Shown here piece by piece: positions 18,187-27,458 of a DNA stretch of 64,000 nucleotides; positions within the stretch are counted from its first letter, which is position 1, and each line of letters opens with the position of its first letter. A program made the translations under genes and the position numbers. Origin of the DNA: Ensifer sp. USDA 6670 (lineage in GTDB: Bacteria; Pseudomonadota; Alphaproteobacteria; Rhizobiales; Rhizobiaceae); assembly GCA_000421085.1 (NCBI GenBank), contig ATWE01000002.1, positions 124,001-188,000 on the forward strand, in the 5' to 3' direction. A model generated the notes under the pieces. It did not search any database, was not told the DNA's origin, and saw only the letters and a program-made list of their open reading frames with translations.

Positions 18187-18286
18187 TGACTATCGTGCAG
18201 AGTTAGTCTTACGTCAAGCCGAAATCGGAACTAGAGCAACTCCAGGAAACGTGCGCATCGGTTTTCCGGAGTTTGGAGGAGGTCAG

Positions 18287-19357
18287 ATGACGAACGGCGG
18301 CAGGAAGAAGGCGACCATCTATGATCTCTCGGTGCTGTCCGGGAGCTCGCCCTCCACCGTCAGCGCGGTGCTGAACGGCACGTGGCGCAAGCGACGGATC
18401 AAGGAAAGCACCGCGGAGCTCATCCGAAGCCTCGCCGAAACGCATCAGTACACTGCAAACCGGCAAGCGCGGGGCTTGCGCAGTTCCCGTTCCGGCCTCG
18501 TCGGCCTGCTCCTGCCCGTGCACGACAACCGCTACTTTTCTTCGCTCGCCCAGACCTTCGAGGCACATGTGCGCAGCAAAGGCCAATGTCCGATCGTCGT
18601 CAGTGCCAGCCGCGACCCGGAGGAGGAGCGCAGGACGGCTGAAACGCTGATCTCCTATTCCATCGACGAATTGTTCATCTGCGGCGCGACGGATCCCGAT
18701 GGCGTGCACGAGGTCTGCGAAGCGGCCGGCCTGAGGCATATCAACATCGATCTCCCCGGCACGAAAGTGCCGTCGGTCATCAGCGACAATTTCGAAGGCG
18801 GCCGCCTCCTGACCGAGGCGATCATCAGGCATTTCCCCGCCGAGCGGCCGCTCGAGCCCGACGATCTCTACCTGTTCGGCGGGCGCGATGATCACGCCAC
18901 CCGCGAGCGCATCCGCGGCTTCCGCGCCGTGAAAGAGGAGTTGCTGGGAAGCGACCCGGACGAGTGCATATGGCCGACCGGCTATGCCGCCGACAACGCC
19001 CGAAGGGCCTTCGAAGCATTCTACGAACAGCATGGAAAACTGCCGCGCGGTTTTTTCGTCAACTCATCGATAAATTTTGAGGGATTGCTGCGTTTCATGG
19101 CCGAGCATCCGCTCGAGAATTTCACGGATCTCGTCGTCGGATGCTACGACTACGACCCGTTCGCCTCCTTCCTCCCCTTCCCAGTCATCATGATCCGGCA
19201 GAATATCGAGGGAATGATCGCCAAGGCCTTCGAAGTGATCGAGGAACCGAGAGCATCGTTGCAAATACACATGATCGAGCCGCAGCTCGTGCCGCCGAGA
19301 ACGGCGCTGACCGGCCCGCTCGATGCGCTGATGGATAGCGAGATGCCCCAGGAATGA
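18287..19357 (+). CDS. LacI-family transcriptional regulator
   Basis: 356 residues from the ATG at 18287, with GGAGGAGG immediately upstream. The helix-turn-helix is TIYDLSVLSGSSPSTVSAVL near residues 10-29, followed by the hinge region with YTANRQARGLRSSRSGLVG. The rest is a periplasmic-binding-protein-like effector domain. It is divergent from the sugar ABC operon and probably represses it until the imported sugar or a phosphorylated intermediate binds. Its 3' end is convergent with ngg, only 7 bases away. Confidence 0.88.
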   Translation: MTNGGRKKATIYDLSVLSGSSPSTVSAVLNGTWRKRRIKESTAELIRSLAETHQYTANRQARGLRSSRSGLVGLLLPVHDNRYFSSLAQTFEAHVRSKGQCPIVVSASRDPEEERRTAETLISYSIDELFICGATDPDGVHEVCEAAGLRHINIDLPGTKVPSVISDNFEGGRLLTEAIIRHFPAERPLEPDDLYLFGGRDDHATRERIRGFRAVKEELLGSDPDECIWPTGYAADNARRAFEAFYEQHGKLPRGFFVNSSINFEGLLRFMAEHPLENFTDLVVGCYDYDPFASFLPFPVIMIRQNIEGMIAKAFEVIEEPRASLQIHMIEPQLVPPRTALTGPLDALMDSEMPQE

Positions 19358-19364
19358 CGGGCCG

Positions 19365-21152
19365 CTACACCGCCATGCGGCTGCCGGGGAAAAGCAGCTC
19401 GATGAAGCTCGCCGCGGTCGGCTGCGGCTCGTGATTTGCCAGGCCGGGACGCTCGTTGGCTTCGATGAAGACGTAGTCCGGCTTCGCCGGATCGCGAACC
19501 ATCAGATCGATGCCGACCACCGGGATCTTGATTGCCCGCGCCGCGCGGCAGGCGGCGTCGACGAGATCGGGATGCACGATCTCCGTCACGTCATGGATCG
19601 ACCCTCCCGCATGGAGATTGGCAGCCTTGCGAACGGTAATCTCCCGTCCTTCGTCCAGTATCGTTTCGGGATCGAGACCCTGCTCCGCAAGGCAGCGATC
19701 CATCTCCGCGTCGAGCGGAATCCGGCTTTCGCCACCCGTGGCGGCCTCGCGGCGGCGCGATTGTTTTTCGATGAGGGACGCGATCTTGCTGAGGCCGTCG
19801 CCGATGACGCGCGGCGGTAAGCGAACCGCGGCGGCAACAAGCGTATAGTCGATGATCACGAGGCGGAGGTCCTCTCCCTGGAAAAAGGCTTCCAGCAGTA
19901 CCCGGTCACAGACCTGGCGGGCCGAGGCGATTGCCTCCTCCAGCGCTTCCATCGTCGTGATGCCCACCGAGATGCCCCGGCCCTGCTCGCCGCGCGCCGG
20001 CTTGACCACCAGCTTGCCGTGTTTTTCGAGAAAGGCGCGAACTGCCTCCCGGTCCTCTCCCACTTCCATCTGGTCCGGGACGACAACGCCCGCCGCGGAG
20101 ACCATGCGGCGCGTAATCGCCTTGTCGTCACAGATCGACATCGCCACGCCGGAAGTCAGTTCCGATAGGCTCTCGCGGCAATGAATCGAGCGGCCGCCAT
20201 GGGACAGGCGGAAGAACCCGCCTTCCGCATCGGTGATCTCGACATGGATGCCGCGCCGCGTCGCCTCATCGACGATCAGCCGCGCGTAGGGATTGAGCGC
20301 ATCGTAGGATTGATGCGGCATCGCGAAAAACTTCTCGTTGATCGCATTTTTCCGCTTAATGGCGAAAAGCGGCATGCGCCGGAAATTCAGCTTCTCATAC
20401 AGCCCGATCGCCAACGTATTGTCGTGCATGACCGACAGGTCGACATAGGAAAGGCCGCGCGCCTGGAAATGCTCGGCAAGCTTGCGGACCAGATGTTCGC
20501 CGATACCTGGCTGGCGCGCCTGCGGATGCACCGCGAGACACCACAGCGAAGCGCCGCGGTCCGGATCGTCGAACAGTCTCTGGTGGTCGATGCCGGTGAC
20601 CGTGCCGACGATATCGCCCGTGGCGTCGTCCTGCGCGACGAAATAGGTCAGCGACCGGTCGTCCCGCTCGGACGAGAAGAAATCGGATCGGATCTGGACC
20701 ATGCCGCAAGCGGCATAGACCCGGTTGATGCCGTCCCCATCAGCTTCCGACGCGAGCCTGCGGATCGTAATGCCTCGCGTGCGGCGGGTGTTTGCACGGT
20801 AGGTCCACAGGTCGAGCCGGTATGTGTGAGACGGGTCGAGGAAAATCTCCTGAGGCGCCCGTGACAGCAGCACATGCGGGTCCCGTACGTAGAAGGCAAT
20901 GTCCCGGCTCGAGGGAGCTTCCTCGCGCAATTCCGACAAGAGCTTCTCGTCGTCGGAAAACGTCTGCGCGAACAGAAGCCTGCCCCAACCGCAGTCGAGT
21001 ACGACGTCCCGTTTCGCCCCTCCGGCGGCTCTCGACCCCTCGGCATCGCGCCCCGGCTGAGCATGCGTCCGCAGCCGGTTCAGACGGTGCGTGACTGCTT
21101 TGGTGCCCTTGCTGCGTTGACGCGGCAATGCGATCTCGCGCGTCTTCTTCAT
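19365..21152 (-). CDS. ngg: N-acetylglutaminylglutamine synthetase (GNAT-ATP-grasp)
   Basis: 595 residues from the ATG at 21152, one base after the asnO stop. The N-terminal half has a GNAT acetyltransferase fold, with WCLAVHPQARQPGIGEHLVR around residue 235. The C-terminal half is an ATP-grasp ligase: KLVVKPARGEQGRGISVG, then DLRLVIIDYTLVAAAVRLP, and IDLMVRDP followed by FIEANERPG with the metal ligands. This matches Ngg, which acetylates and joins two glutamines in the synthesis of the dipeptide osmoprotectant NAGGN; the pathway was established in S. meliloti and Pseudomonas. The partner amidotransferase is asnO directly upstream. Expected to be induced by hyperosmotic stress. Confidence 0.9.
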   Translation of the reverse strand: MKKTREIALPRQRSKGTKAVTHRLNRLRTHAQPGRDAEGSRAAGGAKRDVVLDCGWGRLLFAQTFSDDEKLLSELREEAPSSRDIAFYVRDPHVLLSRAPQEIFLDPSHTYRLDLWTYRANTRRTRGITIRRLASEADGDGINRVYAACGMVQIRSDFFSSERDDRSLTYFVAQDDATGDIVGTVTGIDHQRLFDDPDRGASLWCLAVHPQARQPGIGEHLVRKLAEHFQARGLSYVDLSVMHDNTLAIGLYEKLNFRRMPLFAIKRKNAINEKFFAMPHQSYDALNPYARLIVDEATRRGIHVEITDAEGGFFRLSHGGRSIHCRESLSELTSGVAMSICDDKAITRRMVSAAGVVVPDQMEVGEDREAVRAFLEKHGKLVVKPARGEQGRGISVGITTMEALEEAIASARQVCDRVLLEAFFQGEDLRLVIIDYTLVAAAVRLPPRVIGDGLSKIASLIEKQSRRREAATGGESRIPLDAEMDRCLAEQGLDPETILDEGREITVRKAANLHAGGSIHDVTEIVHPDLVDAACRAARAIKIPVVGIDLMVRDPAKPDYVFIEANERPGLANHEPQPTAASFIELLFPGSRMAV

Positions 21153-21153
21153 G

Positions 21154-22929
21154 CTACACCCCCTGCGCTTCAAGCCACATTTCAAGCAGTCCGACCTGCC
21201 ACAGTTCGGAGCCGCGTAGCGGCGTGATGTGATCCGACGGCTCTTCGAACAGGCGGTTGAGATAAGCATCTTGGAAGAGGCCCCGCTCGCGCGCCTTCTG
21301 CGAGCGCAAGGTGTCGCGGATCAGGTCGAGATAAGGACCGGCGATATATTTGAGCTGCGGCACCGGGAAATAGCCCTTCTTGCGATCGATGACCTCGCTC
21401 GGAACGACCCGCCGCGCCACGTCCTTCAGAATGCCCTTGCCGCCGTCGCGCAGCTTTTCCTCCGGCGGCATGCGCGCGGCAAGTTCCACCAGCTCGTGGT
21501 CGAGGAAAGGCACACGCGCTTCCAGGCCCCAGGCCATGGTCATATTGTCGACGCGCTTTACGGGATCGTCGACGAGCATGACGTTGCTGTCGAGGCGGAG
21601 CGCCTGATCGACGGGCGTATCGGCGCCCGCTCGCAGGAGATGTTCGTTCAGCAAGTCGCCGCTGACGTCGTGGTCGGCAATCCAGGCATCCGACAACTGG
21701 GTGGCCAGAACCGAGTGGGACCGGTCGCGGAAGGCCTTGCCGTAGTCCGCGACGACATCGTTGGAGTTCATCAGCGGCGGGTACCAGTGGTAACCGCCGA
21801 AGACCTCGTCCGCGCCCTGCCCCGACTGTACGACCTTGACGTGCTTCGAAACCTCCTTCGAGAGCAGATAGAAGCCGACATTGTCATAGGAGACCATCGG
21901 CTCGGACATTGCGGCGATGGTCCCGGGCAAGGCCCCCATCAGATCGGCGGACGGGACGAATATCTTGCGATGATCCGTACCGAAGTGGCCGGCGATCAGG
22001 TCCGAATAGACGAATTCGTCACCCTTTTCGCCGTTCGCCTCCTCGAAGCCGACGGAAAAGCTCATGAGGCCGCGCTGGCCCGCTTCCGCAAGCAGCCCGA
22101 CGATCAGGCTGGAATCGACGCCGCCGGAAAGAAGCACGCCGACCGGCACGTCGGCGATCATGCGACGCTTCACGGCAACACGCAGCGCGTCGAGGAGCTG
22201 CTCCTGCCATTCCTCTCGCCTTACGGCTGCCTCGCCTGCCTGCCGGCGATAGGGCGGATCCCAGTAGCGCCGGTCCTTGAAGCTGCCGTTGCCTTCATAA
22301 ACGCGAAGGGTCGCAGGCGGCAGCTTGCGCACGCCGTTCAGGATCGTGCGCGGCGGCGGCACGACCGCGTGAAAGGTCATGTAATTGTGGAGGGCAGCCA
22401 TGTCGATCGAGGTGTCGACGCCACCCGCCTTGACGAGCGCGGGCAAGGCGGAAGCAAAGCGCAAGGCGCCCCGAACTTCGGCGATATAGAGCGGTTTGAT
22501 GCCGAAACGGTCGCGCGCCATGACGACACGTCCGCTGTCGCGCTCGTGAATGACGAAGGCGAACATTCCATGGAAACGCGAGACGCATTCCTCGCCCCAG
22601 GCATGCCAGGCCTTCAGGATGACCTCGGTATCCCCGGACGAGAAGAATCTGTAACCCTTCTCTTCAAGCTCCGACCTCAGTTCGCGAAAATTGTAGATGC
22701 AGCCGTTGAAGACGAGCGACAGGCCGAGATCGGGATCGACCATCGGCTGCTGCGACTTGTCGGAGAGGTCGAGGATACGCAATCGCCGGTGTCCCAGCCC
22801 GACATTCCCGCGCACTACCACGCCTGACGCATCCGGACCGCGGGGCGCAAGGACGTCCGCCATGATCGAGACTGCCGCAACCGACGGCGCACCGCCGTCG
22901 AACCTGACTTCTCCACAAATTCCACACAT
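21154..22929 (-). CDS. asnO: N-acetylglutaminylglutamine amidotransferase (asparagine synthase-like)
   Basis: 591 residues from the ATG at 22929. This start is fixed by the mature N-terminal Cys needed by class II glutaminases (MCGICGE). The glutaminase domain shows RGPDASG, GHRRLRILD and FNGCIYNFRELR. The synthetase domain shows the PPi loop VLLSGGVDSSLIVGLLAE and GQGADEVFGGYHW. In the NAGGN pathway it amidates the C-terminal carboxylate of the acetylated dipeptide made by Ngg. Asparagine synthase itself is the alternative, but tight linkage to ngg makes NAGGN synthesis the better call. SD GGAGG lies upstream; a large hairpin is 36 bases further up. Confidence 0.9.
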   Translation of the reverse strand: MCGICGEVRFDGGAPSVAAVSIMADVLAPRGPDASGVVVRGNVGLGHRRLRILDLSDKSQQPMVDPDLGLSLVFNGCIYNFRELRSELEEKGYRFFSSGDTEVILKAWHAWGEECVSRFHGMFAFVIHERDSGRVVMARDRFGIKPLYIAEVRGALRFASALPALVKAGGVDTSIDMAALHNYMTFHAVVPPPRTILNGVRKLPPATLRVYEGNGSFKDRRYWDPPYRRQAGEAAVRREEWQEQLLDALRVAVKRRMIADVPVGVLLSGGVDSSLIVGLLAEAGQRGLMSFSVGFEEANGEKGDEFVYSDLIAGHFGTDHRKIFVPSADLMGALPGTIAAMSEPMVSYDNVGFYLLSKEVSKHVKVVQSGQGADEVFGGYHWYPPLMNSNDVVADYGKAFRDRSHSVLATQLSDAWIADHDVSGDLLNEHLLRAGADTPVDQALRLDSNVMLVDDPVKRVDNMTMAWGLEARVPFLDHELVELAARMPPEEKLRDGGKGILKDVARRVVPSEVIDRKKGYFPVPQLKYIAGPYLDLIRDTLRSQKARERGLFQDAYLNRLFEEPSDHITPLRGSELWQVGLLEMWLEAQGV

Positions 22930-22964
22930 GAACCGGGTCGAAACCTCCATTGTTGGTACGAGAC

Positions 22965-23006
22965 GCGACGTCAGGGCCGCGGATCAATCCGCGGCCCTGA
23001 CGTCGC
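22965..23006 (-). terminator. Perfect 20-bp-arm inverted repeat between the GntR gene and asnO
   Basis: Arms at 22965-22984 and 22987-23006 are perfectly complementary over 20 bases with a 2-base centre; the left arm is GCGACGTCAGGGCCGCGGAT. It lies 46 bases past the stop of the GntR gene and 36 bases before the asnO start, both on the minus strand. There is no T tract on either side. It could end upstream transcription, process the mRNA, or be a palindromic intergenic element. The inverted repeat is certain; its role is not. Confidence 0.6.
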
Positions 23007-23052
23007 CATGAAAACCCAATGCCCCATCGGGCCGACAGTTCCGCCATGGGCG

Positions 23053-23835
23053 TCACTCGGTCGCGGCTGCACGTTCGAGCATGTAGCTTTCGGCGAACGC
23101 CATATGCTCGGCGGCGATCGCGCGCGCATCCTCCGACCGCCCGTCCTTGAGGGCGGCCATGAGCCGATACTGGAAAGACAAGCCCGTTTCGCGCGAAAGC
23201 GACGTCGGGTCGGCATAGATCGCCCGTGCGGCCGGAAGCTCGCGCAGCAGATTGTGCATGAGCCCGCAGACAAAGCCGAGAAGCGGATTGGGGCAGAGCT
23301 GCGCCAGCATCGAATGAAAATCGAGTTCGGCGACGCGCTGGCGATACTGCTCGTCGAGATCAGCGGGGGGGTGATCGTAGATTCGGATCGTGTTTTCGAG
23401 GGCGATGAGCTCCTCCCGCGTCACCCTGCCGGCCAACAGGGCTGCGACCTCCGGCTCCAGCATCTTGCGCATGGCATATATGTCGGAAATGGTCGGCTGA
23501 TCGAAGAAGAAGTGGGTCGACAGAAGCTCCATGGCGTGCCGCGCCGAGGGCTTGGCGACGAAAGCGCCGCCTCCCGGGCCACTGCGCGTGAAGACGAGAC
23601 CCTGCGTCTCCAGCGCCTTCATCGCCTCGCGTACGGTCCCCTTGGCCGCCTTGAACGTGTCGATCAGGTCGCGTTCCTGCGGAAGACGGTCGCCCGGCCC
23701 CAACCCTTCCGAGCGGATGTAGTCCTTGATGCGATCGGCGATCGCCTCAGGCCTGCGTTTCGTACGCTCGGCCGGGACGAAGAGACGCTGGCCGTCTCCG
23801 CCGCTTTCCTTTTTCTTTTCGATGACCACTGGCAT
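23053..23835 (-). CDS. GntR-family transcriptional regulator, FCD (FadR) subfamily
   Basis: 260 residues. The winged helix is recognised by IADRIKDYIRSEGLGPGDRL, then PQERDLIDTFKAAKGTVREA, and LETQGLVFTRSGPGGGAFV. The C-terminal FCD helical effector domain has MRKMLEPEVAALLAG and metal-ligand-like DFHSMLAQLC and FQYRLMAALKDG motifs. It is the last gene of the peptide-type ABC operon (6 bases after the ATPase gene) and so probably regulates it. A 7-base inverted repeat upstream of the binding-protein gene (29063-29091) is a candidate operator. Confidence 0.85.
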   Translation of the reverse strand: MPVVIEKKKESGGDGQRLFVPAERTKRRPEAIADRIKDYIRSEGLGPGDRLPQERDLIDTFKAAKGTVREAMKALETQGLVFTRSGPGGGAFVAKPSARHAMELLSTHFFFDQPTISDIYAMRKMLEPEVAALLAGRVTREELIALENTIRIYDHPPADLDEQYRQRVAELDFHSMLAQLCPNPLLGFVCGLMHNLLRELPAARAIYADPTSLSRETGLSFQYRLMAALKDGRSEDARAIAAEHMAFAESYMLERAAATE

Positions 23836-23841
23836 GAACCG

Positions 23842-24639
23842 TCACTCTTTCTTGATGCGAGGCGCGCTGGCAACAAGCTGTCGTGTATAGACGTGCTCAG
23901 GGTCGGTAAAAAGGCGGGCGGCCGATGCGGTCTCGACCACCTCGCCGAGATACATCACCGCCACCCGATCGGAGATCGCCTCGACCACCGCCAGATCGTG
24001 GCTGATGAACAGATAAGAGAGGCCGAAGCGCTGCTTCAAATCGCGCAGAAGAAGCAGGACCTGCGCCTGGATGGACACGTCGAGCGCGCTCACCGGCTCA
24101 TCGAGCACGATGATCTCGGCCTCCGTCGCCAGCGCCCGGGCGATCGCGATCCGCTGCGCCTGCCCGCCGGAAAACTCGTGCGGGTAGCGCAAGAGCGTAT
24201 CTTCCGGCATCTGCACCGCATGAAGCAGTTCCTGCATCCGGACGCGACGGCGGGGGGCTTCGTAGCCGCACAAAAGCTTCAGCGGCGTCTCCAGGATCTC
24301 CCTTATCGTCTTGCGCGGATTGAGCGAAGCGACCGGATCCTGGAAGACATATTGGATCGTCTTGCCGAAGGCCCTCGGGCCGGATCGCCGCAGCGCCGCC
24401 GCGTCCCTGCCTGCGATCAGCATGCTGCCGGATGTCGGCTCCTCGAGGCCGACGAGCATGCGCGCAAGCGTGCTCTTGCCGGACCCACTTTCGCCGACCA
24501 CGGCGAGCGTCTCGCCCCGCGCGACATCCAGCGACACCGCCTTCACGGCCCTTATCTCATGCTTCGCCTTACCGAAAACGCCGCGGCCCCCGCCGAAGGT
24601 CTTGGAAAGGTCCCGAACCTGAATGGCAGCACCCGTCAT
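23842..24639 (-). CDS. Peptide/opine-type ABC transporter ATP-binding protein (DppF/OppF-like)
   Basis: 265 residues. Walker A GESGSGKST, Q-loop FQDPVASLNPRKT, signature FSGGQAQRIAIARAL and Walker B IIVLDEPVSALD are intact. The C-terminal extension with VVETASAARLFTDPEHVYTR is typical of the OppF/DppF group. It pairs with the ATPase half of the fused protein encoded just upstream and overlaps it by ATGA. Energises uptake of peptides or related compounds by the 24-29 kb system. Confidence 0.9.
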   Translation of the reverse strand: MTGAAIQVRDLSKTFGGGRGVFGKAKHEIRAVKAVSLDVARGETLAVVGESGSGKSTLARMLVGLEEPTSGSMLIAGRDAAALRRSGPRAFGKTIQYVFQDPVASLNPRKTIREILETPLKLLCGYEAPRRRVRMQELLHAVQMPEDTLLRYPHEFSGGQAQRIAIARALATEAEIIVLDEPVSALDVSIQAQVLLLLRDLKQRFGLSYLFISHDLAVVEAISDRVAVMYLGEVVETASAARLFTDPEHVYTRQLVASAPRIKKE

Positions 24640-26438
24640 TGCGCCACCTCCGCCTTACCGCCGGCGAAAAGCCCGGCAACACGGTCCAGGAAACGCTCGC
24701 CCGTTCCGAGCTCGGGCACGCAGGCGATCAGCCGCTTCGTATAGGCATGCTGCGGATTGTCGAGTACCTCCCGGGTCTCACCGGTTTCGACGATCTCGCC
24801 ATCCTTCATCACGGCCACGCGGTCGCAGAATTCCGAAACGATGCCGAAGTCGTGCGTGATGAAGAGCAGCGCCATGCTCCGCTCGCGCTGAAGATCGCGC
24901 AGGAGCTCCAGGATGCGGGCCTGAACGGTCACGTCCAGCGCGGTCGTCGGCTCGTCCGCAATGATGATCTCCGGATCGTTGGCGAGCGCCATCGCGATGC
25001 CGACACGCTGACGCTGACCGCCGGAAAGCTGGTGGGGGTAATGCACCGACCGCTCGCGGGCGTCCGGGATCCCCACCTTTTCCAGAAGCGCGACGGCTTT
25101 TTCCCGCCGTTCGGCCGCCCTGACCGGCTGATGCGCTGCGATCGCCTCCTCCACCTGCCGCCCGATCGGATACATTGGATGCAGCGTCGTGAGCGGGTCC
25201 TGGAAGACATAGGCGACTCGGCTGCCGCGGTTCGCGATCAGCCTGGTTTCAGACATGGAAAGCACATCGTCGTTTCCGAGATAGACCGCACCGTTGCGGA
25301 TCACACCCGGCGGCGAGGCGACGAGGCCCATGACGGACAGGGCGGTGACGCTCTTGCCCGAGCCGCTCTCGCCGATAAGCCCGAGGCATTCGCCCGGCTT
25401 CACATGCAGCGAGGCGTCTCGAACCGCCGGCACGATCTCCTTTCCCCTCCGGAAGCCGGTTTCCAGCTTCTCGATCGAAAGCGAGGCGCCTTCCGCCGTG
25501 TTCGCCGGCGCGGTGCGATCGGGTGCCACCTCCGTCACCGGCCCAGGCCGCACGAGAGCGCCCGAGCGAAGCCGCGGGTCCAGCACGTCGCGGATTCCGT
25601 CGCCGAGAAGGTTCAGGCTGATGACGACCAGGAAAATCATCACGCCCGGCACGATCGAGACATGGGGGGCCGTGAAGAGCTGCGCTCGCCCCTCGCCCAG
25701 CATGGAGCCGAGGTCTGCCTGGGGCGGCTGTGCGCCGAGGCCGAGGAAGCTGAGCCCGGCCGTCTCGAGGATCATCCAGCCTGCCGTCGTCGACATGGTG
25801 ATGACGATGACGGGCATAACGTTGGGCAGAACTTCAGTGAGAATGATCGACAGATGCCCCTTACCTGAGAGCCGCGCCGCGTCGACGAATTCGCGATGAG
25901 CGTAGCCGAGCGTCACGCCGCGCACATTCCGGGCGAAGAACGGGATATTTACGAGGGCGATCGCATAGAGAGCGTTCATGAGTCCCGGCCCGAGGGCGGC
26001 GACGATCGCGAGCGCCAGCAGGATGTAGGGAAAGGCCATGAGCATGTCGATGCCGCGCATCATCGCGTTATCAGTGCGCCCGCCGGCGTAACCAGCGACA
26101 ATGCCGATCGCCGATCCGATGCCGGCCGCAATGAGGGTCGCGGCGAAACCGACCGCGATCGAGACCCGCGTGCCCCAAAGCAGGCGGCTCAGTATGTCCC
26201 GCCCGAGCTGATCCGTGCCGAGAAGATGTCCGGCGGTCAGCACCGGCTTCAACCGGTCGACGGGTGCAGTGGCATCCGGATCGGGCAGCGGCAGGACCGG
26301 CGCCAAAACAATCAGCAACAGGATCAATCCGAGCAACGCGAGCCCCGCAGTGGCCAGCCGGTTGTTGAGCAGCAGTTTCCAGGAGGTGGTGCGTACCGAT
26401 CCCCTCCGCGGAGCCGGCGATGCTACGAGCGCGCTCAT
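24636..26438 (-). CDS. Fused ABC transporter permease and ATP-binding protein (DppC-DppD type)
   Basis: 600 residues from the ATG at 26438. Residues ~1-300 are a DppC-like permease: hydrophobic segment LLGLILLLIVLAPVLPLPDP, then GTDQLGRDILSRLLWGTRVS and the EAA loop around EFVDAARLSGKGHL. A short linker with PGPVTEVAPDRTAP leads into a DppD-like ATPase with Walker A GESGSGKSV, signature LSGGQRQRVGIAMAL and Walker B IIIADEPTTALD. Such fusions are known in some opp/dpp operons and do not look like an assembly error, because the linker is in frame and both halves are complete. It overlaps its neighbours by ATGA on both sides. Confidence 0.9.
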   Translation of the reverse strand: MSALVASPAPRRGSVRTTSWKLLLNNRLATAGLALLGLILLLIVLAPVLPLPDPDATAPVDRLKPVLTAGHLLGTDQLGRDILSRLLWGTRVSIAVGFAATLIAAGIGSAIGIVAGYAGGRTDNAMMRGIDMLMAFPYILLALAIVAALGPGLMNALYAIALVNIPFFARNVRGVTLGYAHREFVDAARLSGKGHLSIILTEVLPNVMPVIVITMSTTAGWMILETAGLSFLGLGAQPPQADLGSMLGEGRAQLFTAPHVSIVPGVMIFLVVISLNLLGDGIRDVLDPRLRSGALVRPGPVTEVAPDRTAPANTAEGASLSIEKLETGFRRGKEIVPAVRDASLHVKPGECLGLIGESGSGKSVTALSVMGLVASPPGVIRNGAVYLGNDDVLSMSETRLIANRGSRVAYVFQDPLTTLHPMYPIGRQVEEAIAAHQPVRAAERREKAVALLEKVGIPDARERSVHYPHQLSGGQRQRVGIAMALANDPEIIIADEPTTALDVTVQARILELLRDLQRERSMALLFITHDFGIVSEFCDRVAVMKDGEIVETGETREVLDNPQHAYTKRLIACVPELGTGERFLDRVAGLFAGGKAEVAQ

Positions 26439-27382
26439 GCGCGAATCCTCGGATCGAGCATGGACTGAATGACGTCGGCGAGAAGGTTGAACAGCACGTA
26501 GCTCGCCGCGACGACGAGCACGCCGCCCTGCACCAGTAGTATATCGCGCGTCGAAATCGCCTTCACGAGCATCGCGCCGATGCCGGGCCACTGGAACACC
26601 GTCTCGACATAGACGGCGCCGCCGAGCACGAATCCGGCCTGGATGCCGATCGCGGGAACGACGCTGACCAGCGCCGCGCGGAAGGCATGCGCGTAGATCA
26701 CACGCCGCTCGGGCAGCCCCTTGGCGCGCGCCGTGCGCACATAGTCCTGCCGCAGGACCTCCAGCATCGCTCCACGCGTCAGCCTCGCTATGACGCCGGC
26801 GGCCACGACGGCAAGCGTGGCGGCCGGCAGGATCAGATGGAGCAGAAGATCCTTGAGGTCACCCCCGCCGTAGACGGCGTACATGCCCGAGGCCGGCAGG
26901 ATGCGCCAATGAACGGCGAAGAGGTAAATGAGCAGGAGCCCGAGCCAGAACGACGGCGTGGAGATGCCGGCCAGCACGAAGAAGGTGATGACGCGGTCGG
27001 CCCAGCCGAACTGGCGCACGGCGGATACGACACCTGCGAGAAGCCCGATTACCGAACACAGGACCAGCGATACGCCGGCCAGCACCAGCGTAGCCTGAAA
27101 CCGTTCCAGCACCTCGTCGAGCACGGGGCGGTTCAGCGCGAAGGACCGGCCGAAATCGCCCTGCAGCACGTTGCCGATCCAGATCGCGTATTGCTGCACC
27201 AGCGGCTTGTCGAGCCCGAGGTCACGATTGATGCGCTCGACGTTTTCCGGCGTCGCATAGGAGCCGAGAATGGCCGTCGCCGTGTCGCCGGGAATCAGCG
27301 CCATGACGAGAAAGACGATGATGGAAAGCCCGAACAGGACGGGCACCACGGCAACAAACCGCTTCAGGACATAGGCCTGCAT
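26435..27382 (-). CDS. Peptide-type ABC transporter permease (DppB-like)
   Basis: 315 residues from the ATG at 27382; SD TCCGGGGAGGATTACC-type sequence is just upstream. Six membrane segments begin with YVLKRFVAVVPVLFGLSIIV. The conserved DppB N-terminal block with ALIPGDTATAILGSYATPEN and the EAA loop QDYVRTARAKGLPERRVIYA are present. It forms the inner-membrane channel with the permease half of the downstream fusion protein. It lies 76 bases after the binding-protein gene. Confidence 0.9.
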   Translation of the reverse strand: MQAYVLKRFVAVVPVLFGLSIIVFLVMALIPGDTATAILGSYATPENVERINRDLGLDKPLVQQYAIWIGNVLQGDFGRSFALNRPVLDEVLERFQATLVLAGVSLVLCSVIGLLAGVVSAVRQFGWADRVITFFVLAGISTPSFWLGLLLIYLFAVHWRILPASGMYAVYGGGDLKDLLLHLILPAATLAVVAAGVIARLTRGAMLEVLRQDYVRTARAKGLPERRVIYAHAFRAALVSVVPAIGIQAGFVLGGAVYVETVFQWPGIGAMLVKAISTRDILLVQGGVLVVAASYVLFNLLADVIQSMLDPRIRA

Positions 27383-27458
27383 TGGTAATCCTCCGGGGAG
27401 GTTCGTATTGGTCGCCTCCGGCAGAACCAACATGCCGGTGACCGTTCCGGTACGCGGC

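Noticed and set aside
16270..18189. 639-codon open frame on the plus strand
   Set aside because: Antisense to the ABC ATPase and binding-protein genes, with no recognisable domain.
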